From: Hypericum androsaemum
Lineage: Eukaryota; Streptophyta; Magnoliopsida; Malpighiales; Hypericaceae
DNA length: 64,000 nucleotides
NCBI GenBank assembly: GCA_963995505.1
Contig: OZ023190.1
Span: 18,842,092-18,906,091, forward strand
Direction of reading: 5' to 3'
Of this stretch, positions 40,906-51,740 are shown in pieces. The position numbers and the translations under genes were made by a program. The stretch's first letter is position 1. Each line of letters begins with the position of its first letter. A model generated the notes under the pieces. The model did not search any database. It saw nothing but the letters and a program-made list of their open reading frames with translations, and was not told the origin of the DNA.

Positions 40906-43189
40906 CTTTTTTTTTTAAGAAGAAGAAGAAGAAGATAGGGTGGTTAGTAAGGAGACGGGGGGTTTTTAAAGGGGATATTAAAGGTAGTCATTTAAGAGAA
41001 AGGAAATGCCGAAATTGACGTTTTTTTTCTTCTTTTTTGTTCAATTTTAAGGGTTATTATAATTGTTAATTAACTTCAGTTTCTACATAATTTGATTAGC
41101 ATATGTACATAATTGTAAATTTTGCCTTTTTATTAAAATTATTGATATCAAACTCAAAAGCAGCCACCCACCTATTATACATAATTTGATTATCTTTTAA
41201 TGGTACATTGTCTACATGATAAGTGATGCCACGTATATGTGGACAAAAGAAAAGAAAAACAAAGTTAAAAAAGTGACTTCAAGTTGGTTGTCATAAGTAA
41301 AAGTTTATTATTCATCATCAAAAAGTAACTACACTATAATTATGATAAGTATCTATATTATATATAATATCTAAGCATCTAGGCTACTAGATAAATGAAT
41401 ATCATAGTAAAATTATGATAAATGTTATCTAATATATTTTTTAAAAATATCTCCCCTAAATCACCACATTGCTATCAAGACCAAAGTAACGCCTATGGTT
41501 GTTGGCATATTTCTAGTAGTAGGACTTGAAAGCAAATACATTAAGTACAACGAAATGAAAATTGAACCAAGTAATGTTGGACTTGCATTTTTTTATAGAG
41601 ATCGATAATATTAGACTAAAAAAAACGTGTTTGAATTATTCGTACTTAAATCAAAATAAATTGTGCCATGGAACAGTGTTTTTATGTCTGCCCTTAATCT
41701 GCTCGGAAGACATGTTTTTGGACGCCTTCCCTTCGTTATTAGTCAATGATGTCGCTCCCTGGCCCGCTCAACTACTGTTGATTTGGGTTAGCTACCTAAT
41801 GAAAAGGTCCAATTTGTTCATTATCTAGGGCACTTGATACTGATTGAATTGACCTGGTTTGCATATATATTCTCTCTCTTTTTTTATCATTTTGGTAGAT
41901 ATCACATAAAATTTGTCAATAACATTCTAGCAAATTGTACTCCGTACGATGCGAAATCTTGTCATCCGAATTAAAAAAACTCTTTAATAATAAAATTCTT
42001 TCTTTTCTAAAAATGTTTTTTTGGTCGGTAATAATTATATCTCTTTTCACGAGACGTTAATGCATGTTTTCGTGCACGATTAACCCAGAGCGAAGAAAAT
42101 GCAAATCTTACAAGGTATATTATATTCGCCCTTTCTTTATTTGTTGTTTTTTCTCCATTTGTTTTGCTTATGAATTTTGTTTTTTTTTGTTTCGCTTATT
42201 TGTTGTTTCGCTTATGAATTGTGACTGGGAAATCTATTAAAAAGACTCGTCTGATGTATTATTTATGTGTTTGGTAGTTAAAGTTTAAGCCTCTTTCAAC
42301 AACAACTAAAGAGAAAAGACTCGTCTAATTTAAATTATTGAAAATATAACAATATTAAATATTTATTATAAGAACTTTGTTACAATTCAAATGTCTTATC
42401 AGCTCAAACATAAATTGGGCAAATCATCTGAATAATAAGTGTTGTCAACCTAAAAAAGTTTAAGGACCATCTCGCCCATTCTCTTCCAACTAAAGAGAAA
42501 ATTTTGGCTTCCTTCAAAATTGAACAAGTGGGGTGCGAGAGAGCAAAAAGAGTCACGGTCGTTATCTTTGGTATGAACTGTAGAAAAGACATGCATTCAG
42601 TCGACCTTCGAGACTATTGGCCCAGTATCGGTATTAGCTAATTGGCTAATCGCGGAGCTTTTGACTAATTGGTACATGTATATCACAAAAACATCCATTT
42701 GATATTTTTTAAACCAAGTGTTATCCGAATATTAATTAATTAATTAATTTAAATTTAAATCGGTCAGATATGTCTTTAATTTTTGCCAACGAGTATTTAA
42801 TATTTATGTATTTTCAATAACTCGAAATTGAGACCTCTTAATTAATTTAGAACAAATTTTCTCCTATGTGCGTTATTGTTGGTATCCATTTAATGCATTT
42901 ACTAGTTATCATCGTAATTATTACAGGGATATAAAAAATTGGAACTTTAGATAAAGTGGAGCTTGTACAAGGGTTCAATCTTATCATAACATTTAAGCAA
43001 TCCGTTACGAGTAGGGAAATTAAAGCAAAATTCTTATCAGCCTTATTTTTGAAGCGTGCAAAAAGAAAATTGCCATGGGGACCAGTTTCATATATATAAT
43101 AGGCCAAAAATTGAATAAAATCAACCACCGGCTGGCCCTCATAATGAATACATTCCATTATAAATATATATATCGGAGCTCATCGTTGA
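40906..43189. other. Non-coding AT-rich spacer
   Basis: Promoter side of the DUF761 gene, then AT-rich sequence with no gene or repeat boundary that I can support. Confidence 0.55.
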
Positions 43190-43534
43190 TGTTAGGACAG
43201 CAGAAGCGGAAACACGGATGTGTAGAACACCCATAACAAATAGTACGAGAGATAGGAAGAATCGAGGACACACGATATTACGTGGTTCGGTCGAATGACC
43301 TACTCTACGGGGCCGAGACGATCATCACTATATTATGTGGATATACATGGTACATAAGCCATAGGCGAGGCTGTGCCTCGAGCCTAAATCTCTGCCTATA
43401 CTACCATGGCCAATTAAGCCAAGACCAAAGAACATCTAATCCCTACCCTCCTATATATAGAGGACAAGCCCAATATATTTCACAATAGGAAATAGAGTTC
43501 TATTCTAATTAGGAATTTGAGACAAATCCTAACA
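43190..43534 (-). mobile_element. Solo LTR of a Ty1/copia element
   Basis: 345 bp with inverted ends TGTTAGGA...TCCTAACA. The flanks are GTTGA (43185-43189) and GCTGA (43535-43539), a 5-bp target duplication with one mismatch. Inside are CTATATATAG (near 43451) and the ATTACGTGGTTCGG phrase common to copia LTRs in this window. No internal element sequence is present, so it arose by LTR-LTR recombination. Orientation is uncertain. Confidence 0.75.
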
Positions 43535-43824
43535 GCTGAGGCATGGCGTCTCGTCATACTGTCGGATTTTTCTTGGGAGGAAGATACTTCCAATATTTTT
43601 CTAAGGATCAAGGAAACCACTTGTGGTTTGGACCATTTATGGCCCTTTGACCCACCTTAATTTATTTTTGCGTGGTTGTTTAGGCTTTGCATGGTTGTTT
43701 GCGCTTGTGGTGACGTAATGGGTTTGTCTCATTTTTTATTATTCCAGATAGCGTTTATCAATGTTGCGTGTTGATAAACGTTATCTGTCACCTGAGTTGT
43801 ATTTTGGTGATACAACGATTTACT

Positions 43825-43829
<5 letters not shown>

Positions 43830-43857
<28 letters not shown>
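43830..43857. repeat. TA dinucleotide microsatellite at the pararetrovirus left edge
   Basis: An uninterrupted (TA)n run directly abuts the first base of the endogenous viral sequence. Insertion into AT/TA repeats has been described for other endogenous plant pararetroviruses, such as the rice tungro-like segments. Confidence 0.9.
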
Positions 43858-43861
<4 letters not shown>

Positions 43862-43881
43862 TATCAATGCGGATCGCATAT

Positions 43882-43894
43882 TGGTATCAGAGCC
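43882..43894 (+). other. Primer-binding site (tRNA-Met initiator type)
   Basis: TGGTATCAGAGCC is the classic complement of the initiator tRNA-Met 3' end used by plant pararetroviruses. It stands at the start of the viral genome. A part-copy (TGGTATC) lies 24 bases upstream and again at the right end of the insertion. Confidence 0.9.
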
Positions 43895-44278
43895 ATTTAT
43901 ATCTCTAGTTCAACTGTTGAGAGGTGTCTCCAAATTGGACTGTCCTCGCATCCCTTGTGGATCCTAAAGGGTTAAAACTCTCTGGTGCCTCTTGGTAATC
44001 AACAGTTTTGCTATTGATCGGACTTTAATTGCCCATTCATCATTGTTACTGTTCATAGGAATAGTGAGTTACTGTAGCAACGCCATTTTCACTATTGTAG
44101 TACAGCTCCATCTTGCATCCACTATAGATCTCCGCCTTCATGGCTGGTTAGGGTTGCATATTGCATCTGAAGGGTTAGATCAGCATGGTAGTAGGCCGTA
44201 AGACCCTGGAGGGGCAGTGAGACCGTGGCTTTGTGTTGATTACTTCCCTGTATTTGCATATTGTACCTCTCATCTGTC

Positions 44279-45784
44279 ATGGATCCGTTTGTTTGTAGTA
44301 ATGCATCATGCATCTCATCTACGAGTGATCTGGCTGAATCCAGTAACGAACAAAGCCGAATAAACAGTAATGAGCTGATCATTGAGGATTTTAAAGGCTG
44401 CATCAATAATTGGAAATTGCCAAAAATTTCAAAACATGACATATATCACATTCCAAAAATTTTATTTTTGAAACATGACTATGTCATCAAATAAGAAGAA
44501 CACTCAATGTCTGTTTCCAAACCTATTGAGACTTATCAACTATTGTCCAAAACCTCTCTTCAAAATCATCTGAAAAAGGGTTTTAATTTCATCCATATAG
44601 GACTCGTCCAGGTCGGTATTATACCCCTGACTGTGGCCGGATTGGATGCATCGATCCTAGCTATCCTCCGGGATGCTAGACATCTGCGTTTTAAAGATTC
44701 TTTAATGAGCTCCGTCGAGTCAAGCCTCGCCGGTGGTCCATTATCATTTGATTGCCATCCAAATCTTACTTTATCTCTTAAAGACCCAAACATTCTGCAT
44801 GCCTTAACACTTCAATTAAAAACATTTAATTACTCCCTCATGCAGGGCACTGTTAACATCTCATTGAGTTTTAAAGTGCATTATAAAGCCATGATTTCTG
44901 CATTTGCAACGAAGCATCGTTTTCAACCAACCAAAGGACAAACCGTTTTATTGCAAACTGACTTTACTCGGACTAACACTGTCATTCCTAAAGCCATCCA
45001 ATGGAAGGATGTAACCCTTCCTGACGAATGGATCTTAGAAGGTTTAGACCAATCTGAGACTCAAATGCCTGAAGCCCAACCCAGTAATGATGTTTCACGT
45101 ATCAACCGTTATTCTAGTGGTACTGTTGGAATATCGTTCAATCGTGCTACGAGCTCAAGATTTACAGGGACCCCCTCCCTTTCTCGCTGTGAAAGCACAT
45201 CTTCATCGATGAGAGCCCCCAACCATCTCCCATCTGTTATCCACCTACCTGACAAACCAAGGTTCTCAACATCAGATATACCCAACCCCACACTCCACCA
45301 TATCAACTATAGATCCCAAATCCCACACCCTGTTTATACACAAAATAAAGCCCCTGTGGAAGAAGAGTCTCCTCCCTCTTCCCCTACCCCAAGCCAAATC
45401 ACAGAAAATCAACAATATCGGAATGAACTTAACGTTCTTGAAGCCCCCTTTGAGATCGATAAGGATTTTCTCCGATCTGATTTCAACGCCCCTCATAACC
45501 AAAGAAAGGTCAAATGGTTCTTTCAGAACTTTTTAAAACCTGAACGTGATGGAGTTCAAACCTCTTATTATGAGTGGATTACAGAATATCGTTGCCAGAT
45601 CTTATTTTTTGACTGGTTCGAACAATTCTTAATGCCTACTTGTATACAAGAGATGATTGACAGTTATAACTCCAAGACCCAAACTGCAAATCCCATCACT
45701 CGTGCCCAACGTCATCGCGAACAATGGGATACCACGAATGGTGAAACAATATCATCCCCTCACCCCCCCTCTGAGACAAATTAA
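44279..45784 (+). pseudogene. Caulimovirid movement protein region, broken by an in-frame stop
   Basis: An ATG at 44279 opens a frame that is interrupted by TAA at 44492-44494 and continues in the same frame from 44507 to 45784. The main part (425 residues) resembles 30K-type viral movement proteins: GLDASILAILRDARH, then SSLAGGPLSFDC and SLSFKVHYKAM. These proteins widen plasmodesmata for cell-to-cell spread. A Pro/Ser-rich linker follows. At about 45760-45784 the frame changes relative to the coat protein region, near a run of C residues. It is described as a fossil, with no functional product expected. Confidence 0.75.
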
Positions 45785-47903
45785 TCTCAATATTGCCAAT
45801 AATCCCATAGAAGCCGCTCCCTACAAGACCCCAACAGATGACGTCCTTTTAAATTCAAAACGTATAATTGCCCAGAACAATTTCTGTAATACTCACCTGA
45901 GTACTATAGGAAAACAACTGGAACGCATTGAAGGACATCTCCCATCTTCTCAAGACCTATCATCGTCTATTCCTGACCCTCCACCTGTATCTAAACCACA
46001 ACAACCCATTTTTAGACCTTTTAAGGTCTCCCAAACAACCACACGCCAAATCGAGGAGAACAGAGATTTTGCTGATATTTTGCGAAGGCAAATATCCAGT
46101 ATTGATCTCACCCCTCCCTCTCCTCTCATCGCCCCTGATACTCCTCCCACGCAACCCAACACCATCCACACCCTTGACAAAGATTCCGATTCTGAATCCA
46201 ACCGATCATCTTCCTCATCTACCACCCCCATGATCCATCGCCTTCACTGGCCCCAACAGTCCATCCCTGTTCCGGGTCCAGACATTGCCATAGAACAAAA
46301 GCCCAGTACCCTAAACCAGGCTAAGTTCAATGCTAATTCCATTTACGAATGGAACATTGATGCCATGACAGAGTATAACATTCTCAGTTTACTCCAACAA
46401 ATGACCATGGCCGCCAACGCCTACAAAACCCAGACGACCATATCTGACAAATCCATTGCTGAGATTCTCATTTCGGGATTCTCCGGCCAACTGAAAGGTT
46501 GGTGGGACTATTACCTCACTGAGACTCAACAAAAAGAAATCCTAGAAAGCCTTCAACGTGATGAGAACCATTCGTTAGTTCTTTTACCTAATAATGAACC
46601 GATCCAAGATGCGGTTTCATCTCTTATCTTTGCCATATCACTTCATTTCATCGGTGATTCATCTCACCTTAAAGATAAAAATGCCGAACTTCTCTCCAAC
46701 TTGAAATGTCACAAGTTGAGTGATTTTCAGCATTATAAAAACACCTTCCTCACCAGGGTAATGCTTCGCGAAGATTCAAATCAGCCTTTCTGGAAAGAAA
46801 AGCTCATTGATGGTCTTCCGTTCATGCTAGGTGAAAAGGTCAGACGAACTCTTAAAGCCTCCCATGGAACCCCTATTAACTATGCAGCACTTACCTATGG
46901 TGAGTTCATCAGCATAACACAACAACAGGGACTCCAAATCTGTCAAGATTTAAAGTTACAGAAAAATATCAAGCGTGAGTTAAGGCAAACGAAACAAGAA
47001 CTTGGATCGTTTTGTCAACAGTTTGATATTTCTCGAGTTCCTGATTCCAAGAATTGCAATTGCCCTTCCTCATCCAAGCCTTCTCATCATAAAAGATCTT
47101 CCTATTACAAACGACCTGACAAGCGTAATAAGGACTCTCACCTCAAAAAACGCTTTTCAAGACGTTCTCCAGACAACGACAAAAAGAAGTCCTATAGACG
47201 TGATCGTCCGCCAACGGATGACCGCTTCAAGGATACTATTTGTCACAAGTGTGGCAAAAAAGGACACATCGCCCGGCACTGTCGCATACACACAAAACTT
47301 CATGCCTTAAACATTGATCCTGATATTATTGCCCAAATATCCGCCCTTCTGATTAACGATTCTTCTTCCGACCCTGACTCAGTCTCGGAAGACTCTGACC
47401 AATTAGATGAACTTATCCATTCTTCATCTTCGTCTAATTCGGAACACAGTATATGTGTTTTGACTAAAGACCAAGAGTTTTTACTCGCCATGGCAAATGA
47501 AATCGAAGATCCCACCAAACGCAAGGACTATTTATCTAAAATACTTAACAGTGTTGATGAAGGCCCTTCAACTTCCATCACCATCCCTCCAAAGACTTAT
47601 GATCTGACTCGCATCCTTCAAAAGAAGCAAGTTCAGAAGTCTAATATTCCCAGCATTCCAGAGCTACAAACGGAAATCAAGCTCATTAAAACTGAGCTCA
47701 AAGATTTACGTTTACAGCAACAGAAAATAAGTACTGTCCTCCAAAACCTTTTAACCAAACAGCCTATCGATCCAAACTCCAGCGACTCAGATGATGATTT
47801 CCCGCTTCAACCTGATTCCAATGAATTTTTACATGTTTTGAAACAGGTCACTTCTCGAAAGTACCTCATTAAACTTATTATCAAATTTTCTGATGATTTC
47901 TAA
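45657..47903 (+). pseudogene. Caulimovirid coat protein region with CCHC zinc knuckle
   Basis: The frame is open for 748 codons. The first ~35 codons overlap the movement-protein frame and are probably not authentic. It carries a predicted coiled-coil-like stretch, a Pro/Ser-rich segment, a capsid-like core (GWWDYYL, FIGDSSHL), then a Lys/Arg-rich tail with the zinc knuckle CHKCGKKGHIARHC at about 47250-47291, followed by Ser/Asp-rich sequence. A TAA at 47901-47903 separates it from protease, although both lie in the same frame. This implies one ancestral polyprotein broken by a single stop. Confidence 0.8.
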
Positions 47904-49793
47904 CTTAATACTATTGCTTTATTTGATACGGGTGCTGATTTAAATTGCATCAAAGATGGTTTAGTGCCTAAACGCTTTCTACATCGTACACATGAAAAAC
48001 TTTCTGCTGCCAACAATTCAAAAATGTTGATCACACAGAAAACTGACGCTTTTATCAAAAACAATGACACTTGCATCAAAACTACATTTTTACTCGTTTC
48101 CAATATGAACCATACTGTCATTATTGGAACACCTTTTATCAACTTAATCACCCCTTACACAGTTAACCATGATGGCATTGTTTTTAAAATTAAAAAATCA
48201 ACTTCCAAAACATTGTTTTTCCCGTTTTTACAAAAACCAACAACACGAGAATTACACTTATTAAAACAACATCACATAAACTCATTAATTTCTTCTAAAG
48301 AACATGATCTTATTGACACAAAACATCATATTCATTTGCAACGAATTACAACACAACTTGAAGATCTCGCTCTTCAAAACCAAATTGATTATTTTAAAAA
48401 TAAACTCCAAACTAATTTGTGTTCTGATTTGCCTACTGCTTTCTGGGATCGCAAGAAGCACGTGGTTGAACTTCCCTATGAATCAACATTTTCAGAACGC
48501 CAAATCCCTACAAAAGCCCGACCAATTCAAATGAACTTTGAAATGGTTGAATTTTGTAGAAAAGAAATCAATGATTTAGAAAACAAGGGTTTGATTTCTA
48601 AATCAAAATCACCTTGGAATTGCGCAGCATTTTATGTTGTTAAAAACTCTGAAATTGAAAGAGGTGTTCCTCGCCTCGTTATCAATTACAAACCTTTGAA
48701 CGCTGTTTTACAATGGATTCGGTATCCAATTCCCAACAAAAAAGACTTACTCAATCGCCTTCATAACTCTTTCATCTTTTCAAAATTTGATATGAAATCG
48801 GGATTTTGGCAAATACAGATTCATCCAAAGGATCGGTATAAGACTGCATTCACTGTTCCTTTTGGCCAGTATGAATGGAACGTTATGCCATTTGGTTTAA
48901 AAAATGCCCCAAGCGAATTTCAAAACGTCATGAATGACATATTTGCATCATTGTCATCATTCTGCATAGTCTATATTGACGACGTTTTGATCCATTCCCA
49001 ATCAATTGAACAACATTTCAAACATTTACATGCTTTTTATAATGTCGTAAAGAAAAATAGTCTTGTTTTGTCCCAAAACAAAATCGTTTTGTTCCAAACA
49101 AGAATTCGTTTTCTTGGTCATTACATCCACCAAGGGACGATTACCCCAATCGAACGCTCCATTACTTTTGCATCCAAATTTCCTGACAAAATCTTGGACA
49201 AAACTCAACTCCAACATTTTCTTGGATCTCTAAACTATGTTTTAGAATTCTTTCCCAACATCAACCGCATCATAAAACCTTTACATGATCGGCTTAAAAA
49301 GAACCCTACGCCATGGACAGATATTCATACTAGTATAATCCAACGCATTAAAAGTCAAGTTCAAAGCATTCCTTGTTTACATTTAGCTGATCCATCTGCT
49401 TTCAAGATAGTTGAAACAGATGCCTCAGATTTAGGTTACGGTGGCATATTGAAACAACGCCCCCATGATCATGAACATATCATATCATTCACTTCAGCAC
49501 ATTGGAATGATACTCAGCGCAAGTATCCAACAATCAAAAAAGAAATTTTGAGCATTGTATTATGTATTACAAAGTTTCAAAGTGATCTTTTAAACCAAAA
49601 GTTTTTATTACGTATAGATGCCCAAGCGGCTAAAGATATTCTTCAAAAAGATGTTCAAAATATTGCCTCCAAGCACATATTTGCTCGCTGGCAAGCTATT
49701 TTAAGTATTTTTGATTTTGAAATTGAATACATTAAAGGAGAAAGCAATTCCCTACCTGATTTCCTAACGCGAGAGTTTTTGACAAATAGGTAG
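47904..49793 (+). pseudogene. Caulimovirid protease, reverse transcriptase and RNase H region
   Basis: The aspartic protease site (FDTGAD) is encoded at about 47925-47942, before the first ATG of the frame at 47964, so expression must have come from read-in from upstream. Reverse transcriptase follows with VPFGQYEWNVMPFGLKNAP and the catalytic YIDD box at 48973-48984. RNase H begins at ETDASDLGYGG (about 49410) and ends near GESNSLPDFLTREF. From 47964 to 49793 the frame is open (609 codons). There is no integrase, which separates it from Ty3/gypsy elements. The good state of this frame suggests a fairly young insertion. Confidence 0.88.
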
Positions 49794-49800
49794 CCAGTTA

Positions 49801-51156
49801 TGCCACCAAAAAGCTCCCAAGGGAGCAAAGCCAAAAGTATTGCCTCATCCTCCTCAAAGCCAGCCCGAACTTGGGCCGCTATTACTGAAGATGACGAACA
49901 TAAAGAACTTCCCCTTGCCCTTCGCAGGGGATCCGAAAGCAGCACTGAAGTGCAAAAATGATTACTTGAACTCCAAAACAATCCAGTTTACCCGACTGAA
50001 TTTGTTGAGGTCTTCCAACGCCTCTCCCAGAATTCCCAAGCCCCAACAACCAACACCCAAATGACCTCCCCTAACGTTAGCCATACAATCGTTTCTCAAA
50101 CCCAACCTCTTCCCCGTAACCAACCAAGAGCTGTTTATTACCACAAACCCCAAACCCAATCTCTTGTGTTTGTTGAACGAGATTACAACCAAAACGACCC
50201 AACTATTGCCGCAGCAAGAACTTTCTCTCCTGGCCAACACTCTATCCCCTCAGACATAGCCAAAACACAAGCCTACTATGCTGCCATATTAGAACACACT
50301 GACTCCATCAAAGTCAGTCACTTCTATAGCAACACAGATAAAGCCTCCCCAGCCTATTCAACCTGCCAAATTGTAAAAGTCATACATCCATCGCAATGGA
50401 CATCCTTACAAGGACAACCCTTGCACAAACCAAAGCATCTACCACTGACCCCAAACACCACCCATAGCACCTTATACAGCTACTGGGACTACCAAAATGC
50501 CTGGTTCAATGCTTTCTTGAACCAAAATGCTAAAATGACTCACACATGGCTGTTCTATTTCAGACAGCCATTTGATTGTCTCAATCTTCCATTATGGTTC
50601 CTTACCTGGTGGAGTTATTATGGTTGTTCCTTAACCATCCTTACGGATGACGTTCTTGGATGCTACAACCTTTTCAAAGGCCGCTACAACCCTTCGGCCA
50701 TTGAAAAGCCATTTGGCCCATTGTTATTATTTTGCGCCAAGTTCTACCTTCCATGGGTATGCACCTGGCACTATGAATTTACCCCTTATGATGATCGGAC
50801 TGATGTCAATATGTTAGTCCGCCGCTTCAAGGTAAAATGGTGGAACGCCTTCCGAGCGGAAGAGAAACTGACCACAGAGATAGTTTCTCAAGTGGTTCAA
50901 AGACAACGCCGTCGGAAAATCAAAGCACACCGCCATTGACAATAGTATCGCACAGTTTCTGGCCCAGAAGGCGAAGATCCAGGCAATGTTGGCATCAGCC
51001 AGCACAGAGAAGGATTACTTTGCCATAATGAGCCAACTAACAAAGACCCATTCCAACGCCTCTTCATCGCCCTGCGTAACGGAAGGAGAAGACGAGGATG
51101 AGCCCTTCATCTCCCTCGATGAAGATGATGGAGCCGGCTTCTTCGGCCTCCCTTGA
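49801..51156 (+). pseudogene. Downstream pararetroviral ORF of unknown function, two frame breaks
   Basis: The region starts at an ATG 5 bases after the polymerase stop. The first part (49801-49962, PPKSSQGSKAKS) changes frame near an A-run at about 49950-49960. The central open frame is complete from ATG 50061 to 50939 (292 residues). The frame shifts again near 50937 and the last part ends at TGA 51154-51156 after a very acidic tail. The central part is rich in Trp, Tyr and Phe (WWSYYGCSL, WYxx-like runs). I do not recognise the protein. Its place matches the second ORF of florendoviruses, whose function is not known. Confidence 0.6.
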
Positions 51157-51180
51157 ACAAACTCTCCAAAGACTTCTCAC

Positions 51181-51250
51181 CACAACGGCTTCAACAACTT
51201 CATACCACAACGGCTTCAACGACTTCATACCACAAAGGCTACAACAAAAT
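51181..51250 (+). repeat. 25-bp tandem repeat (~3 copies) downstream of the viral ORFs
   Basis: Units starting CACAACGGCTTCAAC occur at 51181 and 51206, with a diverged third at 51231. Confidence 0.85.
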
Positions 51251-51310
51251 CATACGTACCATTGTACGTATTTCCCATGGATTCACAGGATTTATTCCTG
51301 CCATAACAAA

Positions 51311-51438
51311 GGTGGACCCCAGCCACCGAAAGATAGTCACAAGACGAATCAACGCACGAGGTGGACCCCAGCCACCGAAAAGCAGTCACAAGAACATTCC
51401 AACGCACGAGGTGGACCCCAGCCACCGAAAGCACAAAG
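51311..51438 (+). repeat. ~50-bp tandem repeat with palindromic core before the viral TATA box
   Basis: Copies begin at 51311, 51360 and 51410, the last partial. Each opens with GGTGGACCCCAGCCACC, a small stem (GGTGG/CCACC), and then carries GTCACAAG and CAACGCACGA words. They sit about 60-190 bp upstream of the TATA box, the usual place for caulimovirid enhancer elements. Function is inferred. Confidence 0.85.
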
Positions 51439-51497
51439 CAGACAGCAGGCAAACAGGAAAGATTCCTCCTGCCTCAACGCCACTTCGCCCCCCCCCC

Positions 51498-51506
51498 CTA
51501 TATATA
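51498..51506 (+). promoter_or_regulatory. TATA box of the pararetroviral pregenomic RNA promoter
   Basis: CTATATATAGAACC follows a C-run, the usual form of caulimovirid full-length promoters. Transcription would start about 30 bp later and read round the circular genome into the leader. A polyadenylation-like AATAAT motif occurs near 51679. Confidence 0.7.
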
Positions 51507-51740
51507 GAACCCTCCTTATTGTTATCAAGCAGAGTGTATTTTAGTTGGATAGTTGCCCATAGTCACCAGAGCTCCGCTCATCATCTCCAGACTTCCACTG
51601 TAATCCTCTCCCTCCTTATTGTTCATTGCTTATCTCTGTTACTAGTTTTAAAGCTTATCTTCATATTGTAATTTCTCAATAATATTGATATCCTGTTCCG
51701 CATCGCATATTGGTATCAATGCGGATCGCATATTGGTATC

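Larger units (their letters stand above)
43858..51740 (+). mobile_element. Near full-length endogenous caulimovirid (florendovirus-like pararetrovirus)
   Basis: About 7.9 kb carrying, in order, a tRNA-Met primer site, a leader, movement protein, coat protein with zinc knuckle, protease, reverse transcriptase and RNase H, then a separate downstream ORF, tandem repeats and a TATA box. There is no integrase and there are no LTRs. The same ~31-bp segment containing the primer site stands at both ends (43858-43888 and 51710-51740). This fits a circular genome integrated once near its strand discontinuity. The gene order with a second downstream ORF resembles florendoviruses. Several stops and frame changes show that it is a fossil. 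Confidence 0.88.

Noticed and set aside
47964..49793. Independent protease-polymerase ORF starting at ATG 47964
   Set aside because: The protease active site lies before this ATG in the same frame as the coat region, so the ATG is not the natural start.
43858..51740. Ty3/gypsy retrotransposon instead of a pararetrovirus
   Set aside because: There is no integrase and no LTR pair. A movement-protein-type region precedes the coat region, and the ends share only the short primer-site segment.
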